From: a virus
Reading direction: 5' to 3' (one strand)
IMG/VR virus record: IMGVR_UViG_3300034104_001855
Coordinates: 1-29,212 of that record
DNA: 29,212 bases
Below are positions 7,905-15,223 of the stretch, piece after piece; position 1 is the stretch's first letter; every line of letters starts with the position of its first letter. The notes under the pieces are model-generated. The model had not been told where the DNA came from and ran no database searches. It was given only the letters and a program-made list of their open reading frames with translations. The translations under genes and the position numbers were made by a program.

Positions 7905-7932
7905 TTGGAGTCGGCGGGCTTGGGACTGTTAA
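7903..7932 (+). pseudogene. Stranded original 3' end of the 7009 gene
   Basis: Read in the frame AAT TGG AGT CGG CGG GCT TGG GAC TGT TAA, this stretch encodes NWSRRAWDC-stop, nearly the same as the end of the 7009-7254 gene (NFWSRRAWGCK-stop). It begins inside the stop codon of the homing endonuclease and ends two bases before the next ATG (TAACCATG), the same spacing seen elsewhere in this small-gene cluster. It is best read as the displaced exon-like remnant left when the endonuclease gene was inserted. It has no start of its own. Confidence 0.7.
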
Positions 7933-7934
7933 CC

Positions 7935-8117
7935 ATGAAGGAAAATCGTAAAAACCGTTCAATGAAGCAGGAGTTCATGCTCTACAAGCGCATGAAGGAA
8001 GCCGAAGAGGCTTTTGAAGACGCTGAAGACATGATGGAAGATGACTACGAAGGGGAGGGCAAAATGAACTGCAAAAAGCGCAAGTGTGAAATGGGCAAGC
8101 GCAAGTCTTGTTCGTGA
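7935..8117 (+). CDS. Small charged phage protein (60 aa)
   Basis: From ATG 7935 the product is MKENRKNRSMKQEF onward. It has a helical, strongly charged middle (KRMKEAEEAFEDAEDMMEDDYEGEG) and a Lys/Cys-rich end (NCKKRKCEMGKRKSC). The frame is open further upstream to 7905, but that part coincides with the stranded end of the interrupted 7009 gene, so the ATG right after its stop is preferred. The three C-terminal cysteines could bind metal or form disulfides; this is only suggested by their spacing. No family recognised. It overlaps the next gene in GTGA. Confidence 0.65.
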   Translation: MKENRKNRSMKQEFMLYKRMKEAEEAFEDAEDMMEDDYEGEGKMNCKKRKCEMGKRKSCS

Positions 8118-8299
8118 AACGTCGTTCAACAGTAAACTCTGCTGGCGTGTACACCCAGCCGACCATGCGTAAGCGGCTCTTTGAGTCGATTAAGGCTGGC
8201 GGCAAGGGGGGCCGTCCGGGCCAATGGTCCGCGAGGAAAAGTCAAATGCTCGCTAAGAAGTACAAGGCTAAGGGCGGACGTTATAAGACTCCAAAGTGA
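8114..8299 (+). CDS. Small basic conserved phage protein, GQWSARK motif (61 aa)
   Basis: The GTG start at 8114 shares GTGA with the previous stop. The product contains MRKRLFESIKAGGKGG, then GQWSARKSQMLAKKYKAKGG, a strongly conserved signature of tiny phage proteins of unknown function (DUF6321-like, family name from memory). Net charge is very positive, suggesting nucleic-acid contact. It sits in a row of four or five equally small basic genes joined by GTGA overlaps or TAACCATG junctions, so they are translated as one unit, between lysis and tail genes. Confidence 0.75.
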   Translation: MKRRSTVNSAGVYTQPTMRKRLFESIKAGGKGGRPGQWSARKSQMLAKKYKAKGGRYKTPK

Positions 8300-8529
8300 A
8301 ACCTCAGCAGCGCAGTTTGGTTGATTGGACCCGCCAGAAGTGGCGTACGTCCTCCGGCAAGCCCAGCCTCAAGACGGGAGAACGCTATCTCCCTGATGCC
8401 GCTTGGAAGAGCCTGAGTCCCGCCGAGAAGGCCGCGACCAACAGGGCTAAGCGCAAGGGAATGAAGGCTGGTAAACAGTTTGTTAAGCAGCCCAAGAACA
8501 TTGCTAAGAAAACCGCTAGATACCGCTAA
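8296..8529 (+). CDS. Small basic phage protein, DUF5872-like (77 aa)
   Basis: The GTG start at 8296 overlaps the previous stop by 4 bases. The sequence has WRTSSGKPSLKTGERYLPDAA, then SLSPAEKAATNRAKRKGMKAGKQFVKQPKNIAKKTARYR. The SGKPS-KTGERYLP and GKQFVKQPK-IAKK-ARYR blocks are highly conserved in small proteins of phages and large DNA viruses that I recall as DUF5872. The biochemical role is unknown. The extreme basicity (Lys/Arg about one quarter of residues) is compatible with DNA or RNA binding or packaging inside the particle. Confidence 0.78.
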   Translation: MKPQQRSLVDWTRQKWRTSSGKPSLKTGERYLPDAAWKSLSPAEKAATNRAKRKGMKAGKQFVKQPKNIAKKTARYR

Positions 8530-8531
8530 CC

Positions 8532-8675
8532 ATGCCTCTAACTAAAAAGGGTTCCAAGATTTTATCAAGAATGAAGAAGGAATATGGCAAGAAGCGCGGC
8601 GAACAAGTGTTCTACGCTTCTCGCAACAAAGGCACCATCAAGGGCGTTGACTTCAAGCGTCGGAAGATGAAGTAG
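8532..8675 (+). CDS. Tiny basic phage protein, YGKKRGEQVFYASRNKG motif (47 aa)
   Basis: A 47-codon gene from ATG 8532 (junction TAACCATG) to TAG 8673-8675. The product begins MPLTKKGSKILSRMKKEYG and carries KRGEQVFYASRNKGTIKGV, a motif very common in small phage proteins (YG---G--VFYAS-NKG-I-G). Function is unknown. It belongs to the basic small-protein cluster and is the last one before the nozzle-like gene. High Lys/Arg content again suggests nucleic-acid contact. The motif conservation supports it as a real gene despite its size. Confidence 0.75.
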   Translation: MPLTKKGSKILSRMKKEYGKKRGEQVFYASRNKGTIKGVDFKRRKMK

Positions 8676-8705
8676 TTGAGCGGGCGGATAGTGTAAACTA
8701 CCGTC

Positions 8706-10889
8706 ATGCCTCGTTACAGCAACTTTGGTCCCCGTGACAATCCGCTCACGGAGGATGCGGACATTGGCTTTTCTCGGTTTGGCAATCGGCTACGTCCCGA
8801 CCAACTGAAGGCTGGCGAGCTTGCTATGTCCGTCAACGGACGTATGAACGTCGATGGGACGTGGCAAGTGCGTCCCGGCGTAGATACGTTTGGCCCTACG
8901 ATTGGGTCCGTGAACGAGGCTCTGGCCCTGCCGTTCTACCTGTGGCCCCAAGTGACGATTAGCTCGGCCACCCGATCTGGTACGACGGTTACGATTACAA
9001 CGTCTACCAACCACGGCTTCTCGTCATCCTATGTTGTTGCAATTGTGGATGTTGGTCCCGGAACCGTAGACCCCAACGGCAACCAGACCGTCACCGTTAC
9101 GGGCAACACCACATTCACCTACGAGATTGCTGGAGCTACGGGTAGCGAGACCTACTCGGTTAGCGGCACCTCCAAGGCTGGTGGTGCTATCGTTGGGACC
9201 ACCGCCCTCAACGGCGCATTTGGCTCCTGCTTGTTCTCTGACCCTGCGAGCAGCAATCAGGAGTACATCATTCTCGCCCTGTACGAGAACGCTATCGCCA
9301 TCAACATGACGACGAAGGCGACCACTACGATTGCGTACCCCACGGGGATTACGCTCACGTCGTCGGTGAATATGCTGCAAGCCTTCAACAAGGTGTTCAT
9401 CTTCCGCGACGGAGCTACTGCTCTGCAATGGAACGGCAGCTTTTCTGGCTCCCCGGCCTTCACGAAGGTGGCTAATGGAAACTACGCGGCGAGCACCTAC
9501 TTGGATGCATCAAACAACACGGTGATTACGGATGGTATTGTCACCGTTACAGAAGCGTCCCACGGCTTAAATGTTGGGGACATTATATATGTCGTAAACA
9601 ACGGAACAACGGAGCTTTCAGAAAGTAATCCTTACGTTGTGGCTACGGTGCCGGGAACTGGTAGCTTTACGTTCTACGCAGAGATTTCCGACGCTACGGC
9701 CACAACCGTGGTGTATGCCAAGAAGCAGCCTTCCCAGCTTGGCTTCACGCATATGCCCGCGCCCCCGTGGGGTGTGTATCACCAGCGTCGTCTGATTGTC
9801 CCCTACTACTACACGACCTCTGGCAGCAGCGGTAGCGAGACGGTTGCGAGCCGTAACGTGCGGGATGAGATTCTCCTGTCCGACATCTTTGACTCGGACA
9901 CCTACGACCGCATCCTCAACCAGCTAAAGGTAACTGCGGGCATCGCTGACTATCTTCAGTATGTTCACCCGTTTACTGAGGATAACGCCGTCATCTTCAA
10001 CCGCAACTCCATCCATCTAATGATGGGCCTGAGCGGCTCGCTGAACGACATCAGCCTCAAGGAGATCACTCGCGAGGCTGGACTAGTAGCGCAAAAGAGT
10101 GTCGTTACCATCGGCAACAAGATATTTTTCCTATCGGACAACGGCATCTACGCTACGCAGTTTGAAGACTTGTACAATCTGCGCGGGGCAGGACTGCCTT
10201 TGTCTGACCCCATCAATCCTCTCATCAAGCGGATCAACCCAGACTACGCGCACAACGCTGTAGCCGTCTACCATGACAATCGCTATTGGATTGCAGTACC
10301 GATTGATGGCAGCACCCGCAACAATGCCATACTGATCTACAACCTTCTGAACGAGGGCTGGGAGAGCATGGACCTGATTGACCAGAGCGGCTGGAACATC
10401 TCCAACCTTATCGTCAGCGGAGCAGGCGGGGTGAACAAGCTATACGCTGTTAACAGCTTCGGCGGTGTACACGTCCTTGACGAACGCCCTGATGCCTTCG
10501 ACTACATCTATACCCGACCGGGGGCGGCCTCTACGCCCTACCCCATTGAGGCAGAGGTAACTACCCGCCAGTATACGTTTGGCGACGTTGGCCGTAAGAG
10601 CTTCAATGCTTACGAGGTTCACGTCGAGTCCTCCGATCAGGAGCCTAGCGATGCCGAGATTACGATGATTTCGGAGAACATTGATAAGGAGGCAGAGATG
10701 TACACTCTAGCTCAGAGCTTGGGTGAAGACCTTCCTATTGGGGAGGACAGCTCCGTCCGTGGCCGTATTGGTAACATCCGCGCCTACGGTATGCAGATGC
10801 GGTTCGTACCGACCAAGGGCCGACCCAAGCTGCGAATGGTGAAACTTGAGGCTTCTCAGGCGTTCCGTTCTGTGACAGAAGCTAGTTAA
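8706..10889 (+). CDS. Tail nozzle / head-tail stabilisation-like protein (727 aa)
   Basis: Large beta-rich protein. The N-terminus (NPLTEDADIGFSRFGNRLRPDQLKAGELAMSVNGRMNVDGTWQVRPG) has the layout I associate with podoviral tail-nozzle or stabilisation proteins (T7 gp12 / P22 gp10 type): a list-like 'N-R---G--R-G' opening and then propeller-like strands. Two beta insertions rich in Thr, Val and Gly occur near residues 83-145 and 270-330. The C-terminus (RQYTFGD-GRKSFN, then MQMRFVPTKGRPKLR) is typical of such proteins. Its place just before the ejection-type proteins supports the call. A generic tail-tip or fibre role is possible. No clear SD; the ATG follows TAAACTACCGTC. Confidence 0.65.
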   Translation: MPRYSNFGPRDNPLTEDADIGFSRFGNRLRPDQLKAGELAMSVNGRMNVDGTWQVRPGVDTFGPTIGSVNEALALPFYLWPQVTISSATRSGTTVTITTSTNHGFSSSYVVAIVDVGPGTVDPNGNQTVTVTGNTTFTYEIAGATGSETYSVSGTSKAGGAIVGTTALNGAFGSCLFSDPASSNQEYIILALYENAIAINMTTKATTTIAYPTGITLTSSVNMLQAFNKVFIFRDGATALQWNGSFSGSPAFTKVANGNYAASTYLDASNNTVITDGIVTVTEASHGLNVGDIIYVVNNGTTELSESNPYVVATVPGTGSFTFYAEISDATATTVVYAKKQPSQLGFTHMPAPPWGVYHQRRLIVPYYYTTSGSSGSETVASRNVRDEILLSDIFDSDTYDRILNQLKVTAGIADYLQYVHPFTEDNAVIFNRNSIHLMMGLSGSLNDISLKEITREAGLVAQKSVVTIGNKIFFLSDNGIYATQFEDLYNLRGAGLPLSDPINPLIKRINPDYAHNAVAVYHDNRYWIAVPIDGSTRNNAILIYNLLNEGWESMDLIDQSGWNISNLIVSGAGGVNKLYAVNSFGGVHVLDERPDAFDYIYTRPGAASTPYPIEAEVTTRQYTFGDVGRKSFNAYEVHVESSDQEPSDAEITMISENIDKEAEMYTLAQSLGEDLPIGEDSSVRGRIGNIRAYGMQMRFVPTKGRPKLRMVKLEASQAFRSVTEAS

Positions 10890-11221
10890 TGAAGCCTATT
10901 TATGAGGCCAAGAAAATGTTCGTGGAGCGCGGCCTCAACTTTGAGGAACAGCTTACTTGGTATCTAACCAACGGAGTGGTGCTTAGTTTTGAGGACAGGT
11001 TCCTCATGGCTAAGCCCATTGAGATAGCGAAGGGGGATGATTGTTGGCATCCCGAAAACCCCGATTGTTGGTATGTCCATTGCGCGGTAGGCAAGAACTG
11101 CCTCAAGTGGTTCTTGAACCAAGCTCCCTACCCGTTGCCCTACATTGGGTGGCGGCGCAACAAGGACGGCACTAATCGGTTTCGATGGTACAATGCGTCT
11201 ACATTCGAGCGACTTGCGTAA
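10889..11221 (+). CDS. Hypothetical Cys/Trp-containing phage protein (110 aa)
   Basis: Starts in TAATG with the previous stop and ends TAA directly before the next ATG, so it is tightly coupled. The N-terminal half is helical (YEAKKMFVERGLNFEEQLTWYL). The middle has C52, C60, C65 and C71 with several Trp (DDCWHPENPDCWYVHCAVGKNCLKWF). The end is PYPLPYIGWRR--DGTNRFRWY. The pattern 'W-VH-AVG---L--FL-Q-PYPLP-I-W' recurs in my memory of small phage proteins beside tail/ejection genes, but no function is established. Four cysteines could bind a metal. Not an enzyme I can name. Confidence 0.75.
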   Translation: MKPIYEAKKMFVERGLNFEEQLTWYLTNGVVLSFEDRFLMAKPIEIAKGDDCWHPENPDCWYVHCAVGKNCLKWFLNQAPYPLPYIGWRRNKDGTNRFRWYNASTFERLA

Positions 11222-14005
11222 ATGAAAACATCCGTATCTGCCCCGCCTCCCGCCCCGGCTCCCGTTGATCCCGGCAAAGCATCGTTGGATTACATCAACG
11301 CAATGGCCGATCCGGCGTTGCAGGAGAAGCTGCTGGGCGCAGAGCAGCAGTTCCGTCCGCAGTATACGAAGCTCAACCTTCAAGAGCAGGAGCAATATCT
11401 TCGTGGTGTAGACGGACAGGCTGGTGTCATTGACATTCTCAATCAGGTTACGCCACAGCTTGTTCAGACTCAGGAAACGGCTGATCGTCTCCAGCGCGAT
11501 GCAGACATCCGCGCCCTTCAGAGCCAGAGCGGAGGTTACCTCTCTGCGCTTATGCAGGCCAACCCCCAGATGTTTGCTCAGCTTGAGGCTGCGCGGGGCA
11601 TGGGTGGCAAGACTGACTTTTACGGTGGGCTGCAAAACGCAATTACCGGAGCACAGCGATTTGGCGATGTCGGCGTAGCGCAAGCTACGGCCAACACAAT
11701 TGACCAAGGTCCGCAAGTAGACCTCCAAGGCTATCAGGCTACAACTGGTACGGCTGCGCAACAGGCGGCTGCTCAGCCCGTTTCCCTGCAAGGCTTCCAA
11801 GCGGCTCAGGGTCAGGCTACGATGGCTGGTGCCGCTCCGCAGGCTCAGGCTGCTCTCTTGGGTGGTGCGCCCACCATGCAGGCTGTATCTGCTGGGGCTG
11901 TGCCGATGGTGCAGCAGCAGGGCTTCCAAGCTGAACGTGCTGCCGCGCCCACCCTTGGTGCTGCTCCGACTGTTCAACAGCAGGGCTATCAGGCCGCACA
12001 GATGCAGGCGGCTCTTCTTGGTGCCGCGCCTCAAGTTGCTGCTCAGGGCTATCAAGCTCAGGGATATAACGCCGCTCAGGCTGCTGCTGTTGCCGACATC
12101 GCTGCGCAACAGGTTCAGCAGGGTCAGCTTGGTCAGGCGTTGTACCAGCAGGCTTTGCAGGCTGCGCCCACGTCTGCCTCTGAGACCTTCCGCCAGCGTG
12201 CGGCTCAGATGGCTACGTCCACGGGCCAACTTAGCCCAGAAGAGCTTCGCAATGCCCAACAGGCAACCCGTGAGGCGTTTGCTGCCCGTGGCTTGGAGAT
12301 GAGCAATCAGGCTATTGCCGCTGAAGCCATGTCCCGTGCGGGTGCCGTGCGTGAGCGTCAGGCTCAAGACATTCAGCAGGCGTCTGCTCTCAATCAGGCT
12401 TACCTTGCTGATCTCGGTGCTTCCCGTGGGTTTGCTACGGGGGTTTACGGTCAGGACTTGGGTCTCCAGCAGGCCAATCAGGCCGCGATGTTGCAGGCCG
12501 CGCAGTCCAATCAGGGTGTCGCTGCTCAGATGTCGTTGGCTAATCAGGCCGCCATGAATCAGGCTAGCCAGTTTGGTGCGTCAGCCGCTAATCAGGCGGG
12601 ACAGTTTGGAGCCACTGCTCAAAACGCTGCCGCGATGGCTAATGCTCAGCAAGCCGCTCAGTTTGCTATGGCGAATCAGCAGGCCCAGATGTCTGCCGCT
12701 TCGGCCAATATGGCTGCGCTCAACCAAGCTGGTCAATTCGGTGCTACGGCTCAGAACGCCGCTGCAATGGCGAACGCTGACCGCGCAGCGCAGTTTGCTT
12801 TGGCTAATCAGGGCATCCTTTCCCAAACTGGTTTGGCTAACATGGCTGCTGGCAATCAGGCAGCGCAGTTTGGTGCTTCCGCGCAGAACGCTGCGGCTAT
12901 GGCTAACGCCGAACAGGCTGCTCGTTTCGCCCTAGCCAATCAGCAGGCCGGGATGCAGGCGGGGCAGTTTAACGCCCAGCAGGCTGCGCAGTTTGCTCTC
13001 GCTAACCAGCAAGCCTCAATGCAGGCCAACCTCGCCAATCAGGCGTTGCTTGGTCAGTATGGACTTTCCAATCAGTCGGCGGCTAACCAGTTTGGTTTGG
13101 CGAATATGCAAGCCGCTCAGGAGGCTGCTCAGTTTGGTGCGGGTGCTGCGAATCAGGCTACGCTGGCTAACCAGCAGGCGTTTCTCCAGCAGGCTGCTGC
13201 CAACCAGCAGGCTCAGCAGCAGATGGCTCTGGCTAACATCGAGGCCCAGAATGCTGCGGCGCAATTTGGTGCTGGTGCCGCCAATCAGGGAAGACTGTCC
13301 AATCAGGACGTGGCTATGCGTGCTGCTCTGGCTAACCAAGCCGCGCAGAATCAAGTGGGCCTGTTTAACGCTGAGCAGCTTACCAATATGGGGCTTGCAA
13401 ATCGAGCCTTCCAAGCCTCCCAACAGCAGCAGAATATTGCTAACCTTGGTATGCTTGGTCAGGCGCAGCAGGGAGAAATGGCTGCCAATCGTGCCTATCA
13501 GAGCCAGTTGGTTGGCCTTTACGGCGCAGCCTTTGACCCCATGAGCGTTGTCCTTGGTCGTCCGTCCGGTGCGCTGGGCGTGGGCCAGAATCAGCAGGGC
13601 TTGGCTACGGGCATGATGCAGAGCATGGGCGGTCAGGTGTTTGACCCGAACGCTGGTGTTAACCTCGCCCTCCAACAGAACGCCAACCTCGGCAACTATC
13701 AGGCGGCTACCTACGGTGCTCGCGCTGCGGCTCAGGGTGCGATTACTGCCGCTAAATATCAAGCTGGAGGAAACATCCTTAGCTCAATTATTGGATGCTG
13801 GGTAGCCCGCGAAGTGTATGGCGAAACCAATCCGCGCTGGATGATGTTCCGTGAATGGCTCGTAATGAAGTCGCCGTCTTGGTTCAAGAAGCTCTACTTC
13901 AAGCATGGCGAGGGCTTTGCTGCGTGGCTCAAGAACAAGCCGCGCATTAAGAACCTAATCCGCAAGTGGATGGACTCCCGTATTAACAACTATCTCTTCT
14001 CCTAA
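11222..14005 (+). CDS. Ala/Gln-rich repetitive internal virion (ejection-type) protein (927 aa)
   Basis: Starts with a Pro/Ala leader (APPPAPAPVDP) and a helical region. Two repeat arrays follow: residues about 169-285 with QGYQA/QGFQA and AALLGAAP units, and about 415-720 with roughly 30-residue units of the type NQAAQFGASAQNAAAMANA--AAQFALANQQA. Residues about 859-920 are a distinct conserved tail, GCWVAREVYGETNPRWMMFREWL, then SWFKKLY and KPRIKNLIRKWMDSRI, which I recognise from the ends of large phage structural proteins. The size, helix content, and position after the nozzle and before two other long helical proteins suggest a DNA-ejection protein. The direct DNA repeats may be prone to slippage. 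Confidence 0.7.
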   Translation: MKTSVSAPPPAPAPVDPGKASLDYINAMADPALQEKLLGAEQQFRPQYTKLNLQEQEQYLRGVDGQAGVIDILNQVTPQLVQTQETADRLQRDADIRALQSQSGGYLSALMQANPQMFAQLEAARGMGGKTDFYGGLQNAITGAQRFGDVGVAQATANTIDQGPQVDLQGYQATTGTAAQQAAAQPVSLQGFQAAQGQATMAGAAPQAQAALLGGAPTMQAVSAGAVPMVQQQGFQAERAAAPTLGAAPTVQQQGYQAAQMQAALLGAAPQVAAQGYQAQGYNAAQAAAVADIAAQQVQQGQLGQALYQQALQAAPTSASETFRQRAAQMATSTGQLSPEELRNAQQATREAFAARGLEMSNQAIAAEAMSRAGAVRERQAQDIQQASALNQAYLADLGASRGFATGVYGQDLGLQQANQAAMLQAAQSNQGVAAQMSLANQAAMNQASQFGASAANQAGQFGATAQNAAAMANAQQAAQFAMANQQAQMSAASANMAALNQAGQFGATAQNAAAMANADRAAQFALANQGILSQTGLANMAAGNQAAQFGASAQNAAAMANAEQAARFALANQQAGMQAGQFNAQQAAQFALANQQASMQANLANQALLGQYGLSNQSAANQFGLANMQAAQEAAQFGAGAANQATLANQQAFLQQAAANQQAQQQMALANIEAQNAAAQFGAGAANQGRLSNQDVAMRAALANQAAQNQVGLFNAEQLTNMGLANRAFQASQQQQNIANLGMLGQAQQGEMAANRAYQSQLVGLYGAAFDPMSVVLGRPSGALGVGQNQQGLATGMMQSMGGQVFDPNAGVNLALQQNANLGNYQAATYGARAAAQGAITAAKYQAGGNILSSIIGCWVAREVYGETNPRWMMFREWLVMKSPSWFKKLYFKHGEGFAAWLKNKPRIKNLIRKWMDSRINNYLFS

Positions 14006-14006
14006 C

Positions 14007-15215
14007 ATGGCACGCTTTGGTACAGGCATTAACGCCAGTCTTGGCGCAATCAACTACACCCCCTATATGCAGGGGTCTATGGCTGGCAGTCAGGCCATTG
14101 CACAGGGCATTGCCAGTCTAGGTCAGGCTGCTGGCAGCGCAATTCGCGACTACAAGCAGAAGAAGGAAGAGGAGAAGAAGATTGGCGAGACGATTGGCTT
14201 CCTTGAAACCAACTTCAAGAAAGACCCCGGCACTTACGCCATGTTTGATGATGGGTCTGGAAACTTTGATCGTGATGCAGCTAATGCCGCCGTTCGCTCC
14301 GTTGGTCCAAACGGCGTAATGACGTTTATCAACTTCTCGCAGGCTGCGCAGGCCAATCGTGATATTAAAGCTGAGAAGGACGCCGAGAAGGCTCGTCGCA
14401 AGGCTGTTGATAGCCTGTTGGGCATTTCTGATCCCGTGGCTCAGCAAACCGCCCTTGCCGCCGCTACGGATGATGTTCGCGCCGCCTTCCAGCAAGAGAA
14501 CCTCAAGCGTCAATCAATGCAGGCTCAAATTGAGGATGCACGCTCTCAGGCCACCCTACGCGATACGCAGGCATTGGCCTTGGCTCAGGAGATGCAAACG
14601 CCCAAGATGCCAACGGCTCCTGTTGGTTATGAGTATACGCGGTCTGGTGCGCTTCGCCCCATTGAAGGTGGCCCAGCTGCTGCTGCGGCTGAAGAAAAGA
14701 AGGCTGCGGCTGAGGAAAAACAGAGGGCGTTTAATGAACGCCTTCGCACCCAGCAAATCAAACTGGAGTCAACGCTTGGAAATATTGACCAAGCAATTGC
14801 TCTTTCTAACGCTGGTGCTGGCGGAACATTTGAGGGTCTCCCATATGTTAACCCAGCTATGCGGGCTCTCTCTTTGGGAACCGTAGGATCTGATACGGCA
14901 GCTCTTTCTACGCTTATTGACTCCATCAAGGCTGGTGTTGCTATTGATGAAATTGAAGCACTAAAGGCTCTTTCGCCAACTGGATCTACGGGTTTTGGTA
15001 ACCTTACCGAAGGCGAACGTCAGGCACTTTCTTCAACGATTGTTACACTTGATCCGTCTCTCTCTGAGTCGGTTCTCCGCGACCGCCTTGTTAAGCTGCG
15101 CGAAACGCTTCTTAAGCTGCGCGGCGGCAATGTTAAACGCAATAATACCGGAGAACCAATCTCTCCGTATAATGAAGAAACCGATGGTGTGGTTTTCCGT
15201 CGCAATCGCGGTTGA
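14007..15215 (+). CDS. Internal virion-type helical protein (402 aa)
   Basis: Ala/Gln/Glu/Lys-rich helical protein. The start is Gly/Ala-rich (ARFGTGINASLGAINYTPYMQGSMAGSQAIAQGIASLGQAAGSAI). A coiled-coil-like KKEEEKK stretch follows, then a central helical region with KAEKDAEKARRKA and AAAAAEEKKAAAEEKQRAFNERLR. The C-terminal part (LPYVNPAMRALSLGTVGSDTAALSTLIDSIK, then LKALSPTGSTGFGNLTEGE) resembles ends of phage structural or ejection proteins. One base separates it from the previous stop. No catalytic motif is evident. Inferred role: a second protein of the DNA-ejection set with its neighbours. Confidence 0.65.
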   Translation: MARFGTGINASLGAINYTPYMQGSMAGSQAIAQGIASLGQAAGSAIRDYKQKKEEEKKIGETIGFLETNFKKDPGTYAMFDDGSGNFDRDAANAAVRSVGPNGVMTFINFSQAAQANRDIKAEKDAEKARRKAVDSLLGISDPVAQQTALAAATDDVRAAFQQENLKRQSMQAQIEDARSQATLRDTQALALAQEMQTPKMPTAPVGYEYTRSGALRPIEGGPAAAAAEEKKAAAEEKQRAFNERLRTQQIKLESTLGNIDQAIALSNAGAGGTFEGLPYVNPAMRALSLGTVGSDTAALSTLIDSIKAGVAIDEIEALKALSPTGSTGFGNLTEGERQALSSTIVTLDPSLSESVLRDRLVKLRETLLKLRGGNVKRNNTGEPISPYNEETDGVVFRRNRG

Positions 15216-15223
15216 TTCTTAAA

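Noticed and set aside
7221-7905. Group I intron carrying the GIY-YIG gene
   Set aside because: The frame fills nearly all of the insert, leaving no room for a ribozyme core, and the upstream copy already restores the gene end with a stop codon. A plain endonuclease insertion explains the data better.
10964-12367. Long (467-codon) open frame on the - strand
   Set aside because: It is antisense to the Ala/Gln-rich ejection gene; its Leu/Ser/Arg-rich, repeat-like product is the expected shadow of GCN/CAG codon arrays, and it runs across two good + strand genes.
11424-12935. Series of + strand frames rich in Arg and Leu
   Set aside because: Frame-shifted shadows of the Ala/Gln repeat gene.
12540-13300. 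CRISPR-like repetition
   Set aside because: The repeats are in frame, unequal and protein-coding, with no constant spacer/repeat structure.
13016-13762. Open frame of 248 codons on the - strand
   Set aside because: Same antisense shadow of the repeat array; no start signal and no recognisable domain.
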